Shown here: piece after piece, positions 17,977 to 27,310 of the stretch
How the letters are laid out: every line of letters starts with the position of its first letter
How positions within the stretch are numbered: the stretch's first letter is position 1
Source of the DNA: Mucilaginibacter inviolabilis
GTDB lineage: Bacteria; Bacteroidota; Bacteroidia; Sphingobacteriales; Sphingobacteriaceae
Length of the DNA stretch: 64,000 nucleotides
Direction of reading: 5' to 3'
Assembly: GCF_011089895.1 (NCBI RefSeq)
Contig: NZ_JAANAT010000001.1
Coordinates: 3,348,001-3,412,000, forward strand
Program-made: the position numbers and the translations under genes
Notes under the pieces: generated by a model
The model's input: only the letters and a program-made list of their open reading frames with translations
What the model was told of the DNA's origin: nothing
The model's database searches: none

Positions 17977-19578
17977 ATCAGCGTTATCATGCAGGAAAGA
18001 GTTGTTTTTGCGGATCTCGGTATTGCCTTCGTTATCCGGCATCAGGCTGAACCTGGAGATCTGGCTTTCGTCAGACTGCGGGGTTTCCTGAAGCGCTATT
18101 TCCTTACGTTTGTAGGCAGGTACATTTTCCAGTTCCTGTATATTACCACTGCGTAGTTTCATGCTCAGATCTTTCAACCTCATGATGCGCTCGCGCGATT
18201 TTTTCAGCTGCTCCTCGATAGATTCATTTGTTTTATGATCATCGGCACCAACAACTGGTTCGGGTTCCGGAGTCGGAGCTGGTGGTTCAGGTCTCCTTTC
18301 TTCCCTTACCGGTGTGTATGACTCTGGTTCACTCATTTTAAAAGTGAAGCCTGCGGTATCTGGTTCATGATCATCCTCTGCTTCTTCCTCATCCAGGTTA
18401 TAACGCATTACCACCTCTTCTTTTTCTTCAGAACGGCCGGCAGCAAACATATCAAACAAACCGGTTTGTTTTGGCTCATCCTTTGGCTTAATATAAGGCT
18501 CGGCAGTAGCAGTGGCTTTAACCGGGTTGATAAACTCATTTACCGGTTTTACCAAAGGTTTTACCTCAGGCTCCAGCATAGAGATGATCTTTTTATTGCT
18601 GTTCTCTTTTTCGCGTTCATCCTTGGTTTGGAAACCGGTAGCGATAATGGTAACCGATAATTGGTCGCCCAGGTTATCGTCCACGCAATTACCCCAGATC
18701 AGGTCAGCAGCCAAGCCAGCTTCTTCCTGGATGTAATCAGTAATAATGCTTACCTCATCCATGGTTACTTCATGTATACCAGAGCTGATGTTAAGCAATA
18801 TATAACGTGCACCTTCAATTTCATTATCTTTTAACAATGGTGATGCCAGTGCGCCTTCAACCGCTTTTAAAGCACGGTTCTCGCCTTCGGCAGAGCAGCT
18901 GCCCATGATAGATACACCGCTATCTTTCATTACGGTGCGCACATCCTTAAAGTCAACGTTGATATAACCCGGTAAGGTTATGATCTCGGCGATACCTTTA
19001 GCGGCAGTTGTTAATATATTATCGGCCTGCGCAAAAGCAGAGCTCATGGTTAAGTTGCCGAATATCTGGCGTAGCCTGTCGTTTGATATCACCAGGAACG
19101 AATCGACATATTTTTTCAATTCTTCCAAACCGGCATCAGCCTGCATTTTACGGCGTTTACCTTCAAATGAAAACGGCGTAGTGATGATACCTACCGTTAA
19201 TATATCCATTTCACGGGCCGCTTTGGCAATGATAGGGCTTGCGCCTGTACCTGTACCACCGCCCATACCTGCTGTAATAAACAACATTTTGGTATTTACT
19301 CCCAGCATCTGCTTAATATCGTCGATATTCTCAATAGCTGAGTTTTTGCCCACCTCGGGTATTGAACCGGCACCCATTCCTTCAGTAAGACTAGCGCCCA
19401 ACTGTACCTTGTTAGGTATAGGACTTAACTCCAGCGCCTGGGCATCAGTGTTGCAAATTATAAAGTCAACACCGGTAATTCCCTGCCTGTACATATGGTT
19501 CACCGCGTTACCGCCGCCACCGCCAACACCAATTACTTTGATGATTGACGATTTTTCTTTTAACATCTCAAACTGCAT
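17974..19578 (-). CDS. ftsZ: Cell division protein FtsZ
   Basis: 534 residues. The tubulin-like GTPase core is complete: KVIGVGGGGGNAVNHMYRQG, the signature GMGGGTGTGASP, and the T7 loop region NVDFKDVRTVM. It polymerises into the Z-ring at midcell. A long acidic, proline-rich linker (about 330-460) leads to a conserved peptide ENVPAYKRKEI, typical of Bacteroidetes FtsZ, which is followed by a further tail of about 45 residues. It is the last gene of the dcw run. The stop TAG is contributed by the family D repeat, and another copy of that repeat separates it from ftsA. Confidence 0.98.
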   Translation of the reverse strand: MQFEMLKEKSSIIKVIGVGGGGGNAVNHMYRQGITGVDFIICNTDAQALELSPIPNKVQLGASLTEGMGAGSIPEVGKNSAIENIDDIKQMLGVNTKMLFITAGMGGGTGTGASPIIAKAAREMDILTVGIITTPFSFEGKRRKMQADAGLEELKKYVDSFLVISNDRLRQIFGNLTMSSAFAQADNILTTAAKGIAEIITLPGYINVDFKDVRTVMKDSGVSIMGSCSAEGENRALKAVEGALASPLLKDNEIEGARYILLNISSGIHEVTMDEVSIITDYIQEEAGLAADLIWGNCVDDNLGDQLSVTIIATGFQTKDEREKENSNKKIISMLEPEVKPLVKPVNEFINPVKATATAEPYIKPKDEPKQTGLFDMFAAGRSEEKEEVVMRYNLDEEEAEDDHEPDTAGFTFKMSEPESYTPVREERRPEPPAPTPEPEPVVGADDHKTNESIEEQLKKSRERIMRLKDLSMKLRSGNIQELENVPAYKRKEIALQETPQSDESQISRFSLMPDNEGNTEIRKNNSFLHDNAD

Positions 19579-19713
19579 AATCTTCGTTTTCAGCTATATG
19601 TGATTCAACCAATATTTAGATTTTACCATCGTAATAATAATACTTTTTCCACAAAGGTTTTCCACAATTGTCTATAATGTGGAAAAGTTGCTTTATGTGT
19701 AAAACTTTGTTCT

Positions 19714-19821
19714 TAGTATCGAGTAGCTAGTATCAAGTATCAAGATTTTAAAACCGTAAAAAGTAAAATTGTCGTGATACTTGATACTAGCTACTTGATA
19801 CCAATGTGCTACTTGATACTA
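19714..19821. repeat. Palindromic repeat family D, copy 3
   Basis: The left arm is TAGTATCGAGTAGCTAGTAT and onward. The right arm (19775-19802) is followed by an extra partial arm (19808-19821). It occupies the ftsZ-ftsA gap of 247 bp; the rest of that gap is AT-rich and may hold an ftsZ promoter. Confidence 0.88.
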
Positions 19822-19825
19822 AAAA

Positions 19826-21166
19826 TTACTTCAAAAAATCCTCGTCGTTTATATCATCTTTTATAAACGTGATACTTTTTTTCAATAGCCTGTCAAACAA
19901 GCCACCTTCTTTTTTGGGCTCGTATTTTGGCTTTTCTGTTCTTGTATCTGCTACAGGCGCCGCGGTCATGTACTCTGTTTTCTGGATACCTTTTATCAGC
20001 AAGCCAATGCCTGTGGCAAAAGTCGGGCTCTGCAGCTCCTCATAAATATTTTTCGGCAGCACTTCGTTTTTGGCCAGGTGCTCGGTAGGGTAACCTACAC
20101 GGCAATCTAACCCAGTAACAAACTCCACCAACTGACGCAGGTGTTTTAACTGTGCACCGCCACCGGTTATTACAATACCGGCTATCAGTTTTTTCTCGTA
20201 ACCTGATGATTTGATTTCGTAGTATACATGTTCTACAATTTCTTCCATGCGGGCCTGTATCACGTAGGCCAGGTTTTTTACCGAGATCTCTTTTGGCTCG
20301 CGGCCGCGTAAACCGGGTACACAAACAATTTCGTTCTCTTTATTTTCATCAGCCAGGGCCGATCCAAACCTTACTTTTAACTGCTCGGCGATGTTACGCA
20401 TTACCGAACAACCCTCGCGGATATCCTCAGTTACGCTGTTACCACCAAATGGGATAACCGCCGTATGACGGATGATACCTTCGTGGAATATAGCCACATC
20501 GGTAGTACCACCACCAATATCTACCAGTACCACACCCGCTTCTTTTTCCTCTTCGCTCAGTACCGATTCTGAAGAAGCCAATGGCTCCAGGATCAGGTCC
20601 TGGCTATCCAGGGTAGCCTTGTTAACACATTTTACGATATTTTTGATAGCCGTAACCTGACCGGATATGATGTGGAAGTTAGCTTCCAGACGTACACCAG
20701 CCATACCAATCGGGTCTTTGATACCCGGCTCGTTATCTACCGTAAATTCTTGCGGCAACACATGGATGATCTCCTCGCCCGGAGGCATCACCAGGTTGTA
20801 CATATCTTCGATCAGTTTATCAATATCCTTACGACCAATTTCTGATTGCAGGTCACGACGGGTTATCAAGCCACGGTGCTGCAGGCTTTTGATATGCTGG
20901 CCCGCTATACCTACAAACACAACTTTAATATCTACATTGGATTGCGCCCCGGCTACATCAACCGCCAGCGAGATCCCTTGTACTGTTTTATCAATATTTG
21001 ATACCATACCACGGGTAACACCCGCAGATTCGGCCTTGCCAATTCCTAATACCTCAATCTTCCCGTTCTTGCTCCTGCGCCCAACAATGGCGCATATTTT
21101 AGTCGTTCCGATATCCAATCCTACTACAATTGGCGAACTTTTGTCTTGAGTTGAGCTTTTGTCCAT
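19826..21166 (-). CDS. ftsA: Cell division protein FtsA
   Basis: 446 residues of actin-like ATPase: VVGLDIGTTKICAIVGR (phosphate 1), VLVDIGGGTTDVAIF (phosphate 2) and IVITGGGAQLKHL (adenosine). FtsA tethers FtsZ filaments to the membrane. A C-terminal extension (about 390-446) ends in a basic and hydrophobic stretch (GGLFDRLLKKSITFIKDD), the expected amphipathic membrane-targeting helix, followed by a short acidic tail. The gene starts 4 bp after the ftsQ stop. Confidence 0.97.
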   Translation of the reverse strand: MDKSSTQDKSSPIVVGLDIGTTKICAIVGRRSKNGKIEVLGIGKAESAGVTRGMVSNIDKTVQGISLAVDVAGAQSNVDIKVVFVGIAGQHIKSLQHRGLITRRDLQSEIGRKDIDKLIEDMYNLVMPPGEEIIHVLPQEFTVDNEPGIKDPIGMAGVRLEANFHIISGQVTAIKNIVKCVNKATLDSQDLILEPLASSESVLSEEEKEAGVVLVDIGGGTTDVAIFHEGIIRHTAVIPFGGNSVTEDIREGCSVMRNIAEQLKVRFGSALADENKENEIVCVPGLRGREPKEISVKNLAYVIQARMEEIVEHVYYEIKSSGYEKKLIAGIVITGGGAQLKHLRQLVEFVTGLDCRVGYPTEHLAKNEVLPKNIYEELQSPTFATGIGLLIKGIQKTEYMTAAPVADTRTEKPKYEPKKEGGLFDRLLKKSITFIKDDINDEDFLK

Positions 21167-21170
21167 AATC

Positions 21171-22037
21171 CTAATTTATTTGAGATGTATCCTTTTCCAT
21201 TTTTGCAGAATCGGGCTTCAGGTTTTTGGCCTTACTTGCCTTAATCGAATCTGCCTTCATATTTTCATTTTTAATACCAACCACCTGGCCGGAGTATTTG
21301 ATGTTGATAATACTGTATTTATCCCAGCCTACTTTGGGCAATACCTGTTTATAAAACGCCATCAGGTTATCAAATTTTACCTGGAGCGAATCAGCATTAC
21401 CAATCAGTATTCTTTGGCTCCCCACACGTGGGATCAGTTCAATTTCATGGTCTTTATTCACGTACAGCTGTGCTATCTGCGCATCCCATAAAGAGTCCTT
21501 GCGGATAAAATCGGCAGTCAGGAACAAGTCCTTGGCCAATTTGGTATGCAATGAATCCACATGATTGGTAAACAGCTCGTCAATAAAACCATTCGCTACC
21601 AATACCCTTGCGGTAAAGTTTGGCGACAGAGGAATCTTTAAACCATGCTGATCAACATAAAAATCCATATCATAATGGTTCATGATACGAAGTATGGGCT
21701 GACGCTGACTTACTTCTACCCGTAAAACACCATCCATTTCTGTATAAACCTTGGCAAATTCAATAAATGGATTAGCTCTCAGTTTATTTTCCAGGTCCTG
21801 TATATTAATCCCCTCCAGTTTGCGCCCTATCAGCGTATGACTGCTGGTTTGCAAAATCTGGTCGACCTCCTGCTTATCAATAAAATACTGACTGCCGGGT
21901 ATGTTTACTTTTACAGCGGTGCAAATAACACCTGCCTTTTTTATTTCAATAAAACTCATGAGCGCGATGAGGCCCCCCAGGCAAACCACCCAGGCAGATA
22001 TAATCAACACACGCTTCCAAATGAGTTTCTTATTCAT
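21171..22037 (-). CDS. ftsQ: Cell division protein FtsQ
   Basis: 288 residues: short cytoplasmic N-terminus, one membrane segment (VLIISAWVVCLGGLIALMSF, about 9-28), then a periplasmic POTRA-like domain and the FtsQ beta domain (FAKVYTEMDGVLRVEVSQRQ, DFYVDQHGLKIPLSP). It links the division ring to FtsL and septal synthesis. A lysine-rich hydrophilic tail (KADSIKASKAKNLKPDSAK) is typical of Bacteroidetes forms. It overlaps murC by 8 bp and precedes ftsA by 4 bp, so translation is probably coupled. Confidence 0.92.
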   Translation of the reverse strand: MNKKLIWKRVLIISAWVVCLGGLIALMSFIEIKKAGVICTAVKVNIPGSQYFIDKQEVDQILQTSSHTLIGRKLEGINIQDLENKLRANPFIEFAKVYTEMDGVLRVEVSQRQPILRIMNHYDMDFYVDQHGLKIPLSPNFTARVLVANGFIDELFTNHVDSLHTKLAKDLFLTADFIRKDSLWDAQIAQLYVNKDHEIELIPRVGSQRILIGNADSLQVKFDNLMAFYKQVLPKVGWDKYSIINIKYSGQVVGIKNENMKADSIKASKAKNLKPDSAKMEKDTSQIN

Positions 22038-23388
22038 TACTCAATATTTCTTTTAAAGAGTGAACCAATGTATCAATATCACCTGCACCCACTGTAAGCA
22101 GTAGTTCGGGCTTTTCATGAGCTACCGCATCCAGTGCTTCCTGTTTGCTCAGTTTCCGCTTATTTTGCAGCACCATTCTGTTCAACAACATTTCTGAGTT
22201 AACGCCCTCTATAGGCAATTCACGTGCCGGATAAATATCCAGCATAATCAACTCGTCAACCATATCCAGCACTTCGGCAAAGCCTTCGGCAAAATCACGT
22301 GTGCGGGTATATAAATGGGGCTGAAAAATGGTAGTCAGCTTTTTATTAGGGTACAGCTTTTTTACTGAGGATATGCATGCCCTTAATTCCTCAGGGTGAT
22401 GCGCATAATCATCAATATAAATATGTTGTTGTGTTTTTACAATATACTCAAACCGGCGTTTAACACCCTTGAATGAACCTAGTGCGCTTTTTATAGCATC
22501 GGTATTGATATCCAATCGCAAAACAGCTTCAATTGCTGCAACCGCGTTCTCTACATTGTGCGTGCCGGCTATACCCATTCTGATGTTAGAAATAGTAACA
22601 TCGGCATTGACAAAATCGAAATAAAAATCACCGTTTTCAATGCGTACGTTGGCGGCATGCGCATCCGCGGCAGCATCATTAAGCGCGTAAGTATAACCGG
22701 TGTCTAAAGGCAAGCCTTTTTTATGAACTAGCGTACCGCCACTTTTTATTTGTGAAGCGAACAACTGGAACGACTCGGTTAAATGAGCGTGATCGCCATA
22801 AATATCCAGGTGATCGGCATCCATCGAAGTAATGATGGCCACATCCGGGAACAAGGTAAGGAACGAACGATCGTATTCATCGGCCTCTACCACCATCACA
22901 TTGCTTTTACCATACAGTACATTGCTTTGATAATTGGACGATATACCTCCTAAAAATGCAGAACAGTCATTACCCGAATCTTTCAGAATATGTGCCACCA
23001 TGGTTGAGGTGGTTGTTTTACCATGCGTACCCGCAACTGCTATAGTAAAGGAACTCTTACTGATCAAACCCAAAACCTGCGACCGCTTAAACAGCTCAAA
23101 GCCCTTATTTTTAAAATAGTTTAAGATAACCGAATCCTTGGGAACAGCAGGTGTATAAATAACCAGGGTATCATCGCAGAGCTGCTGAAAACTTAATGGA
23201 ATCCAATCGGCGCGGTCATCAAAAATGATCTGTATACCTTCGTTGTGCAAATCGTTGGTCAGATCTGTCGAGGTTTTATCATAACCGCAAACAACACAAC
23301 CTAAATGATGGAAATAACGAGCCAGGCCGCTCATCCCGATGCCGCCTATACCTATGAGGTAAACTCTTTTAATGTTATGCAGGTCCAT
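22030..23388 (-). CDS. murC: UDP-N-acetylmuramate--L-alanine ligase
   Basis: 452 residues, standard length. It adds L-alanine to UDP-MurNAc with ATP. An N-terminal Rossmann motif (YLIGIGGIGMSGLARYFHHLG), the ATP loop VAGTHGKTTTSTMVAHIL, the central-domain EADEYDRSFLTLFPDVA and the C-terminal DDYAHHPEE motif typical of MurC are all present. It lies in order in the dcw run, with a 54-bp gap to murG that contains an imperfect GGCCCTCCT/AGGAGGACC hairpin. Confidence 0.97.
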   Translation of the reverse strand: MDLHNIKRVYLIGIGGIGMSGLARYFHHLGCVVCGYDKTSTDLTNDLHNEGIQIIFDDRADWIPLSFQQLCDDTLVIYTPAVPKDSVILNYFKNKGFELFKRSQVLGLISKSSFTIAVAGTHGKTTTSTMVAHILKDSGNDCSAFLGGISSNYQSNVLYGKSNVMVVEADEYDRSFLTLFPDVAIITSMDADHLDIYGDHAHLTESFQLFASQIKSGGTLVHKKGLPLDTGYTYALNDAAADAHAANVRIENGDFYFDFVNADVTISNIRMGIAGTHNVENAVAAIEAVLRLDINTDAIKSALGSFKGVKRRFEYIVKTQQHIYIDDYAHHPEELRACISSVKKLYPNKKLTTIFQPHLYTRTRDFAEGFAEVLDMVDELIMLDIYPARELPIEGVNSEMLLNRMVLQNKRKLSKQEALDAVAHEKPELLLTVGAGDIDTLVHSLKEILSNE

Positions 23389-23442
23389 TGTTTTAATTTT
23401 AAAAAAGGCCCTCCTCTTTTGGGGAGAAGGAGGACCATAATT

Positions 23443-24552
23443 TTAATTGTTGTTGTTTATTGTTATTTTTAATAGCTCACGGGCAATAACCTCATCAGCA
23501 TCAGGCATAGCCATCTTGCCTATATTAGTACCCAATTTCTTTTGTAAATTCCTATCGTTTAATAATTCAATTGCTTTATCAACCAGTTTTTCTTCGGCAT
23601 CCCTGTCAGCCAGAAAAATAGCTGCGTCTTCTTCAACCAGTGCCAGTGCGTTTTTAGTCTGATGGTCTTCGGCCACATTTGGCGAAGGCACCAGGATCAC
23701 TGGTTTTTTAACCATACATAACTCTGCAATAGTACCCGCCCCTGCGCGTGATATAATAATATCGGCAGCGGCATAAGCCAGATCCATACGGGTTAAAAAC
23801 TCCCTGATTTTCACATCCGGGTGATGATCTTCACCTAATTTTTCAATGATCTGTTTATAATAATACTTGCCGGTTTGCCATATCACCTGTACATCGGCAG
23901 CAATCAATTTATCTAAACCGGCAGCTGTACTATTATTTAGTGTACGTGCACCAAGGCTTCCCCCGGTTATTAATACTGTTTTTTTAAATGCCGAAAGCTT
24001 AAATAGCTCCAGCGCCTGCATATGCTTACCAGCCACATTCACCGAATCGCGGCGAATAGGGTTACCCGTTTTAATAATTTTTTCGGCAGGGAAAAACTTA
24101 TCCATTCCATCAAAAGCCACGCATATTTTTTTTGCGTTTTTTCCCAGCCACTTATTGGTGATACCCGCATAGGAATTTTGTTCCTGTATGAGGTAAGGTA
24201 TATTCTTGAGCGAGGCTGCGTACAACAAGGGACCCGAGGCATAGCCCCCAACTCCAACCGCTGCATCCGGTTTAAAATCTTTAATAATCTTAAGCGCCCG
24301 GCGCACGCTGTTCATCAGCTTAATAGGAAACATCACGTTTTTCCAAACTGATTTGCGCTGTATGCCCTGAATATCCAAACCAATGATCCTATAGCCGGCA
24401 GCCGGAACTTTCTCCATCTCCATGCGCCCGTTAGCGCCAACAAACAATATCTCGATAGCCGGATCAATATTTTTTAAAGCATTGGCAATAGCAATAGCCG
24501 GGAAGATATGTCCTCCTGTTCCGCCACCACTTATTATTATTCTCTTTGCCAT
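23443..24552 (-). CDS. murG: UDP-GlcNAc:lipid I N-acetylglucosaminyltransferase
   Basis: 369 residues of GT28 glycosyltransferase. It forms lipid II at the cytoplasmic face of the membrane. Glycine-rich loops ISGGGTGGHIFPAIAIANAL and TGGSLGARTLN and the nucleotide-sugar site SRAGAGTIAELCMVKKPVIL, with a following DHQTKNA, match the family. The start is the ATG directly before the N-terminal loop. Position within the dcw run is canonical. Confidence 0.97.
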   Translation of the reverse strand: MAKRIIISGGGTGGHIFPAIAIANALKNIDPAIEILFVGANGRMEMEKVPAAGYRIIGLDIQGIQRKSVWKNVMFPIKLMNSVRRALKIIKDFKPDAAVGVGGYASGPLLYAASLKNIPYLIQEQNSYAGITNKWLGKNAKKICVAFDGMDKFFPAEKIIKTGNPIRRDSVNVAGKHMQALELFKLSAFKKTVLITGGSLGARTLNNSTAAGLDKLIAADVQVIWQTGKYYYKQIIEKLGEDHHPDVKIREFLTRMDLAYAAADIIISRAGAGTIAELCMVKKPVILVPSPNVAEDHQTKNALALVEEDAAIFLADRDAEEKLVDKAIELLNDRNLQKKLGTNIGKMAMPDADEVIARELLKITINNNN

Positions 24553-24621
24553 TTTTTTATAAACTCTAAAAACTAAATTCTAAACTCTAACCTATCAAAA
24601 TCAATAATTCACTAATTAACC

Positions 24622-25767
24622 TCAGGCCGTCCTGATCTCCCCTACCACTACTTTTTTGGGTTCTTCAATATCGCGGCTTACCGATAATATGATACCAAAC
24701 GCCACGCTGGTAAATAATATCGATGTACCACCCATGCTCACAAATGGTAGCGGTACACCTGTTACCGGACCTAAACCAACTGCCACGGCCATATTGGCAA
24801 ATGCCTGTATGGTTAAGCTGAAACTTAAACCACAAGCCAGCAATGCCCCAAACGCTTTGGGAGCCTTCGTCACTATTTTTATACATCGGTATAGTAAAAA
24901 CAGGTAAATGCCAATTAAGGCAAACCCGCCTACAAGTCCATACTCCTCAATAATAATGGCGTATATTTCGTCGGAGTAGGACTCTGGCAGATAATTTCTT
25001 TCGGTACTGTTACCCGGACCTTTGCCAAATATGCCGCCGCTGGCGATGGCTATCTTGGCATGGTCTGACTGGAACGACTTATCGGGTTTAGCCTGTTCGG
25101 GATGCAAAAACGTGCTTACACGCGTAGCATACATGTGCCTGCGTGGACCTAAGAACAAAACCCCCATTAATAATATAAATCCAGCCCCGCAAACCACTGC
25201 TATTTGCTTGATACTGATACGACCGATGATCAGCAGCAAAATACTTACCCCAAACAACATCAGCGCAGTCGACAAGTTGGCCAATGCGATGAGTATAAAT
25301 ACCAGACAAACAGAACCCATAATAGGCAAAAAGGATTCTTTAACATCCTTAATATTTTCCTGCTTGCGCGATAGCGTACGTGCCAGATAGGTGATCAAAG
25401 CCAACTTAGCCAAATCGGATGTCTGGAAACTTAAACCGATTACCGGAATATTGATCCAGCGGCTGGCGTTATTGATATGGCTGCCAAATACCAATGTGTA
25501 TAACAACAATGGTATGGTCACGATCATCATGATCTTGGAGATACCCGCATAATACCGATAATCGAGCTTGTGGGATATATACATCAGCGCAATACCGCCC
25601 ACCACCATAGCCAGGTGTTTCATCAGAATCGACTCGACCCCAACGCCACGCTTATAAGCCAGCGTACCGGTTGAACTGTATACCGCCAACAGGGATATAA
25701 CAGAAAGTAATATGACTATAAGCCATATCCAGCGGTCGCCTTTTGTATTACTGAGTATCCTGTGCAT
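24622..25767 (-). CDS. ftsW: Septal lipid II polymerase / SEDS protein FtsW
   Basis: 381 residues with about ten hydrophobic segments and SEDS signatures (ISFQTSDLAKLALI-like region, PESYSDEIYAIIIEEYGLVGG, and VTGVPLPFVSMGGTS). SEDS proteins polymerise glycan strands together with a class B PBP, here FtsI. Its place between murD and murG identifies it as FtsW rather than RodA. Its start lies directly against the family E repeat. Confidence 0.95.
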   Translation of the reverse strand: MHRILSNTKGDRWIWLIVILLSVISLLAVYSSTGTLAYKRGVGVESILMKHLAMVVGGIALMYISHKLDYRYYAGISKIMMIVTIPLLLYTLVFGSHINNASRWINIPVIGLSFQTSDLAKLALITYLARTLSRKQENIKDVKESFLPIMGSVCLVFILIALANLSTALMLFGVSILLLIIGRISIKQIAVVCGAGFILLMGVLFLGPRRHMYATRVSTFLHPEQAKPDKSFQSDHAKIAIASGGIFGKGPGNSTERNYLPESYSDEIYAIIIEEYGLVGGFALIGIYLFLLYRCIKIVTKAPKAFGALLACGLSFSLTIQAFANMAVAVGLGPVTGVPLPFVSMGGTSILFTSVAFGIILSVSRDIEEPKKVVVGEIRTA

Positions 25768-25880
25768 AAGCCCCCTCTAAATCTCCCCCTAAAGGGTGAG
25801 ACTTTTTATTTAATATTCATTAATTCAATTTTTCTATCATCTAAACCTCTCATTCCCCCTTTAGGGGGTTAGGGGGCTTA
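25768..25880. repeat. Palindromic repeat family E between murD and ftsW
   Basis: The left arm AAGCCCCCTCTAAATCTCCC abuts the ftsW start codon. The right arm CCCCCTTTAGGGGGTTAGGG, continuing GGCTTA, supplies the TAA stop codon of murD. The transcript crossing this gap would fold into a GC-rich hairpin inside the operon. Confidence 0.8.
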
Positions 25881-27254
25881 CAACTCCCTCACCGCGGCTT
25901 TAAACTGATTACCGCGATCTTCATAATTTTTAAACAGATCAAAACTGGCGCAGGCTGGTGATAGCAATACCGTATCGCCTTTTTCGGCCAGGTGAAACGC
26001 CACTTGCGCGGCTTCTTGGGCAGAGCCTGTATTCACGATCACTTCCACATCATCTTCAAATGCATCATGGATGCGTTTATTATCCTTGCCTAAACACACA
26101 ATGGCTTTTACCTTTTGCTTTACCAGTTGTTTGAGCATACTATAGTCGTTCCCCTTGTCAACACCACCCAGGATCAATACCACATCAGTAGTCATGCTTT
26201 CGAGCGCGTACCAGGTTGAGTTTACGTTGGTAGCTTTGGAGTCATTAATAAAACTAATGCCCGATATTTTGCCAACCGACTCCAGCCTGTGCTCGATGTT
26301 TTTAAAGTTGCCCATGCTCTCTCTCATCGTTTCGTTGCGCAGCTCCAACACCTTTGATACAATACCTGATGCCATGGAGTTGTAAATGTTGTGTTTGCCC
26401 TGCAGGGCTAATTCTTTAATTGACATTTGAAAATGTTCTTGTTGTGTGTTGATGACAATATTGTCGTTTTCGAGATATGCTCCCGGTTTAATCTTAGTTT
26501 CAATTGAAAAGGGTAACTGCTGTGCTTCAAACGTACGCCCGGTCATCCCTTTAATGGTTTCCGGATCATCGGCGCAATAAATAAAATAATCGGCGGCCGT
26601 TTGATTCTGTGTAATGCGGAATTTTGATGCCGCGTAGTTTTCCAGCTTGTAATCGTACCTGTCTAAATGATCAGGCGTAATATTGAGCAAAACAGCAATG
26701 TCCACCTTAAACCGGTACATATCATCCAGCATAAAGCTGCTTAGCTCCAACACGTAATATTCAAATTTTTCGGTAGCTACCTGGTAAGCAAAGCTTTTAC
26801 CAATGTTACCGGCCAAACCCACATTTAATCCCGCGTTTTTAAGGATGTGGCAGGTTAAGCTGGTTGTAGTGGTTTTTCCGTTTGAGCCCGTGATGCCGAC
26901 GATCTTTGCATCGCAATACCTGCCCGCAAACTCTATTTCCGAAACAACAGGGATTCCTTTTTCACGCAGCTTTTTAACAATAGGAGCTTTCTCCGGTATA
27001 CCAGGACTTTTGATCACTTCAACCGCATTTAATATTTCTGCCTCAGTGTGTCGATTTTCCTCAAAGCGGATATTCCAATCCTGTAATTGCTTTTTGTAGT
27101 TATCAGCAATAGCTCCAAAATCCGACACAAAAACATCATAACCCTGCTGTTGGGCAAGATAAGCCGCACCAACACCGCTTTCGCCGGCACCAAGAATGGT
27201 CAGCCTTTGAGTGATGCGTGGTGAGTTTTGAGTTATGTTTTCTGACTGATTCAT
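25878..27254 (-). CDS. murD: UDP-N-acetylmuramoylalanine--D-glutamate ligase
   Basis: 458 residues. It adds D-glutamate in peptidoglycan precursor synthesis. LTILGAGESGVGAAYLAQQQ at the N-terminus, the ATP loop GITGSNGKTTTTSLTCHIL, NITPDHLDRYDYKLENYAASK and the C-terminal LLSPACASFDLFKNYEDRGN are diagnostic. Its TAA stop is the first three bases of the family E repeat. The start (MNQSENITQ) gives a 15-residue lead before the Rossmann strand; a later start is possible but no better one is visible. Confidence 0.97.
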   Translation of the reverse strand: MNQSENITQNSPRITQRLTILGAGESGVGAAYLAQQQGYDVFVSDFGAIADNYKKQLQDWNIRFEENRHTEAEILNAVEVIKSPGIPEKAPIVKKLREKGIPVVSEIEFAGRYCDAKIVGITGSNGKTTTTSLTCHILKNAGLNVGLAGNIGKSFAYQVATEKFEYYVLELSSFMLDDMYRFKVDIAVLLNITPDHLDRYDYKLENYAASKFRITQNQTAADYFIYCADDPETIKGMTGRTFEAQQLPFSIETKIKPGAYLENDNIVINTQQEHFQMSIKELALQGKHNIYNSMASGIVSKVLELRNETMRESMGNFKNIEHRLESVGKISGISFINDSKATNVNSTWYALESMTTDVVLILGGVDKGNDYSMLKQLVKQKVKAIVCLGKDNKRIHDAFEDDVEVIVNTGSAQEAAQVAFHLAEKGDTVLLSPACASFDLFKNYEDRGNQFKAAVREL

Positions 27255-27310
27255 TATTCTATTGCACTATATTATTTGTCTTATATCTTGATTCTTATCT
27301 CTTGGTTCTT

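Noticed and set aside
18980..19603. A 207-codon plus-strand open frame opposite ftsZ
   Set aside because: It is the antisense shadow of an unmistakable FtsZ and has no protein-like composition. The same applies to long frames opposite ftsA, ligA and the phosphoglucomutase gene.
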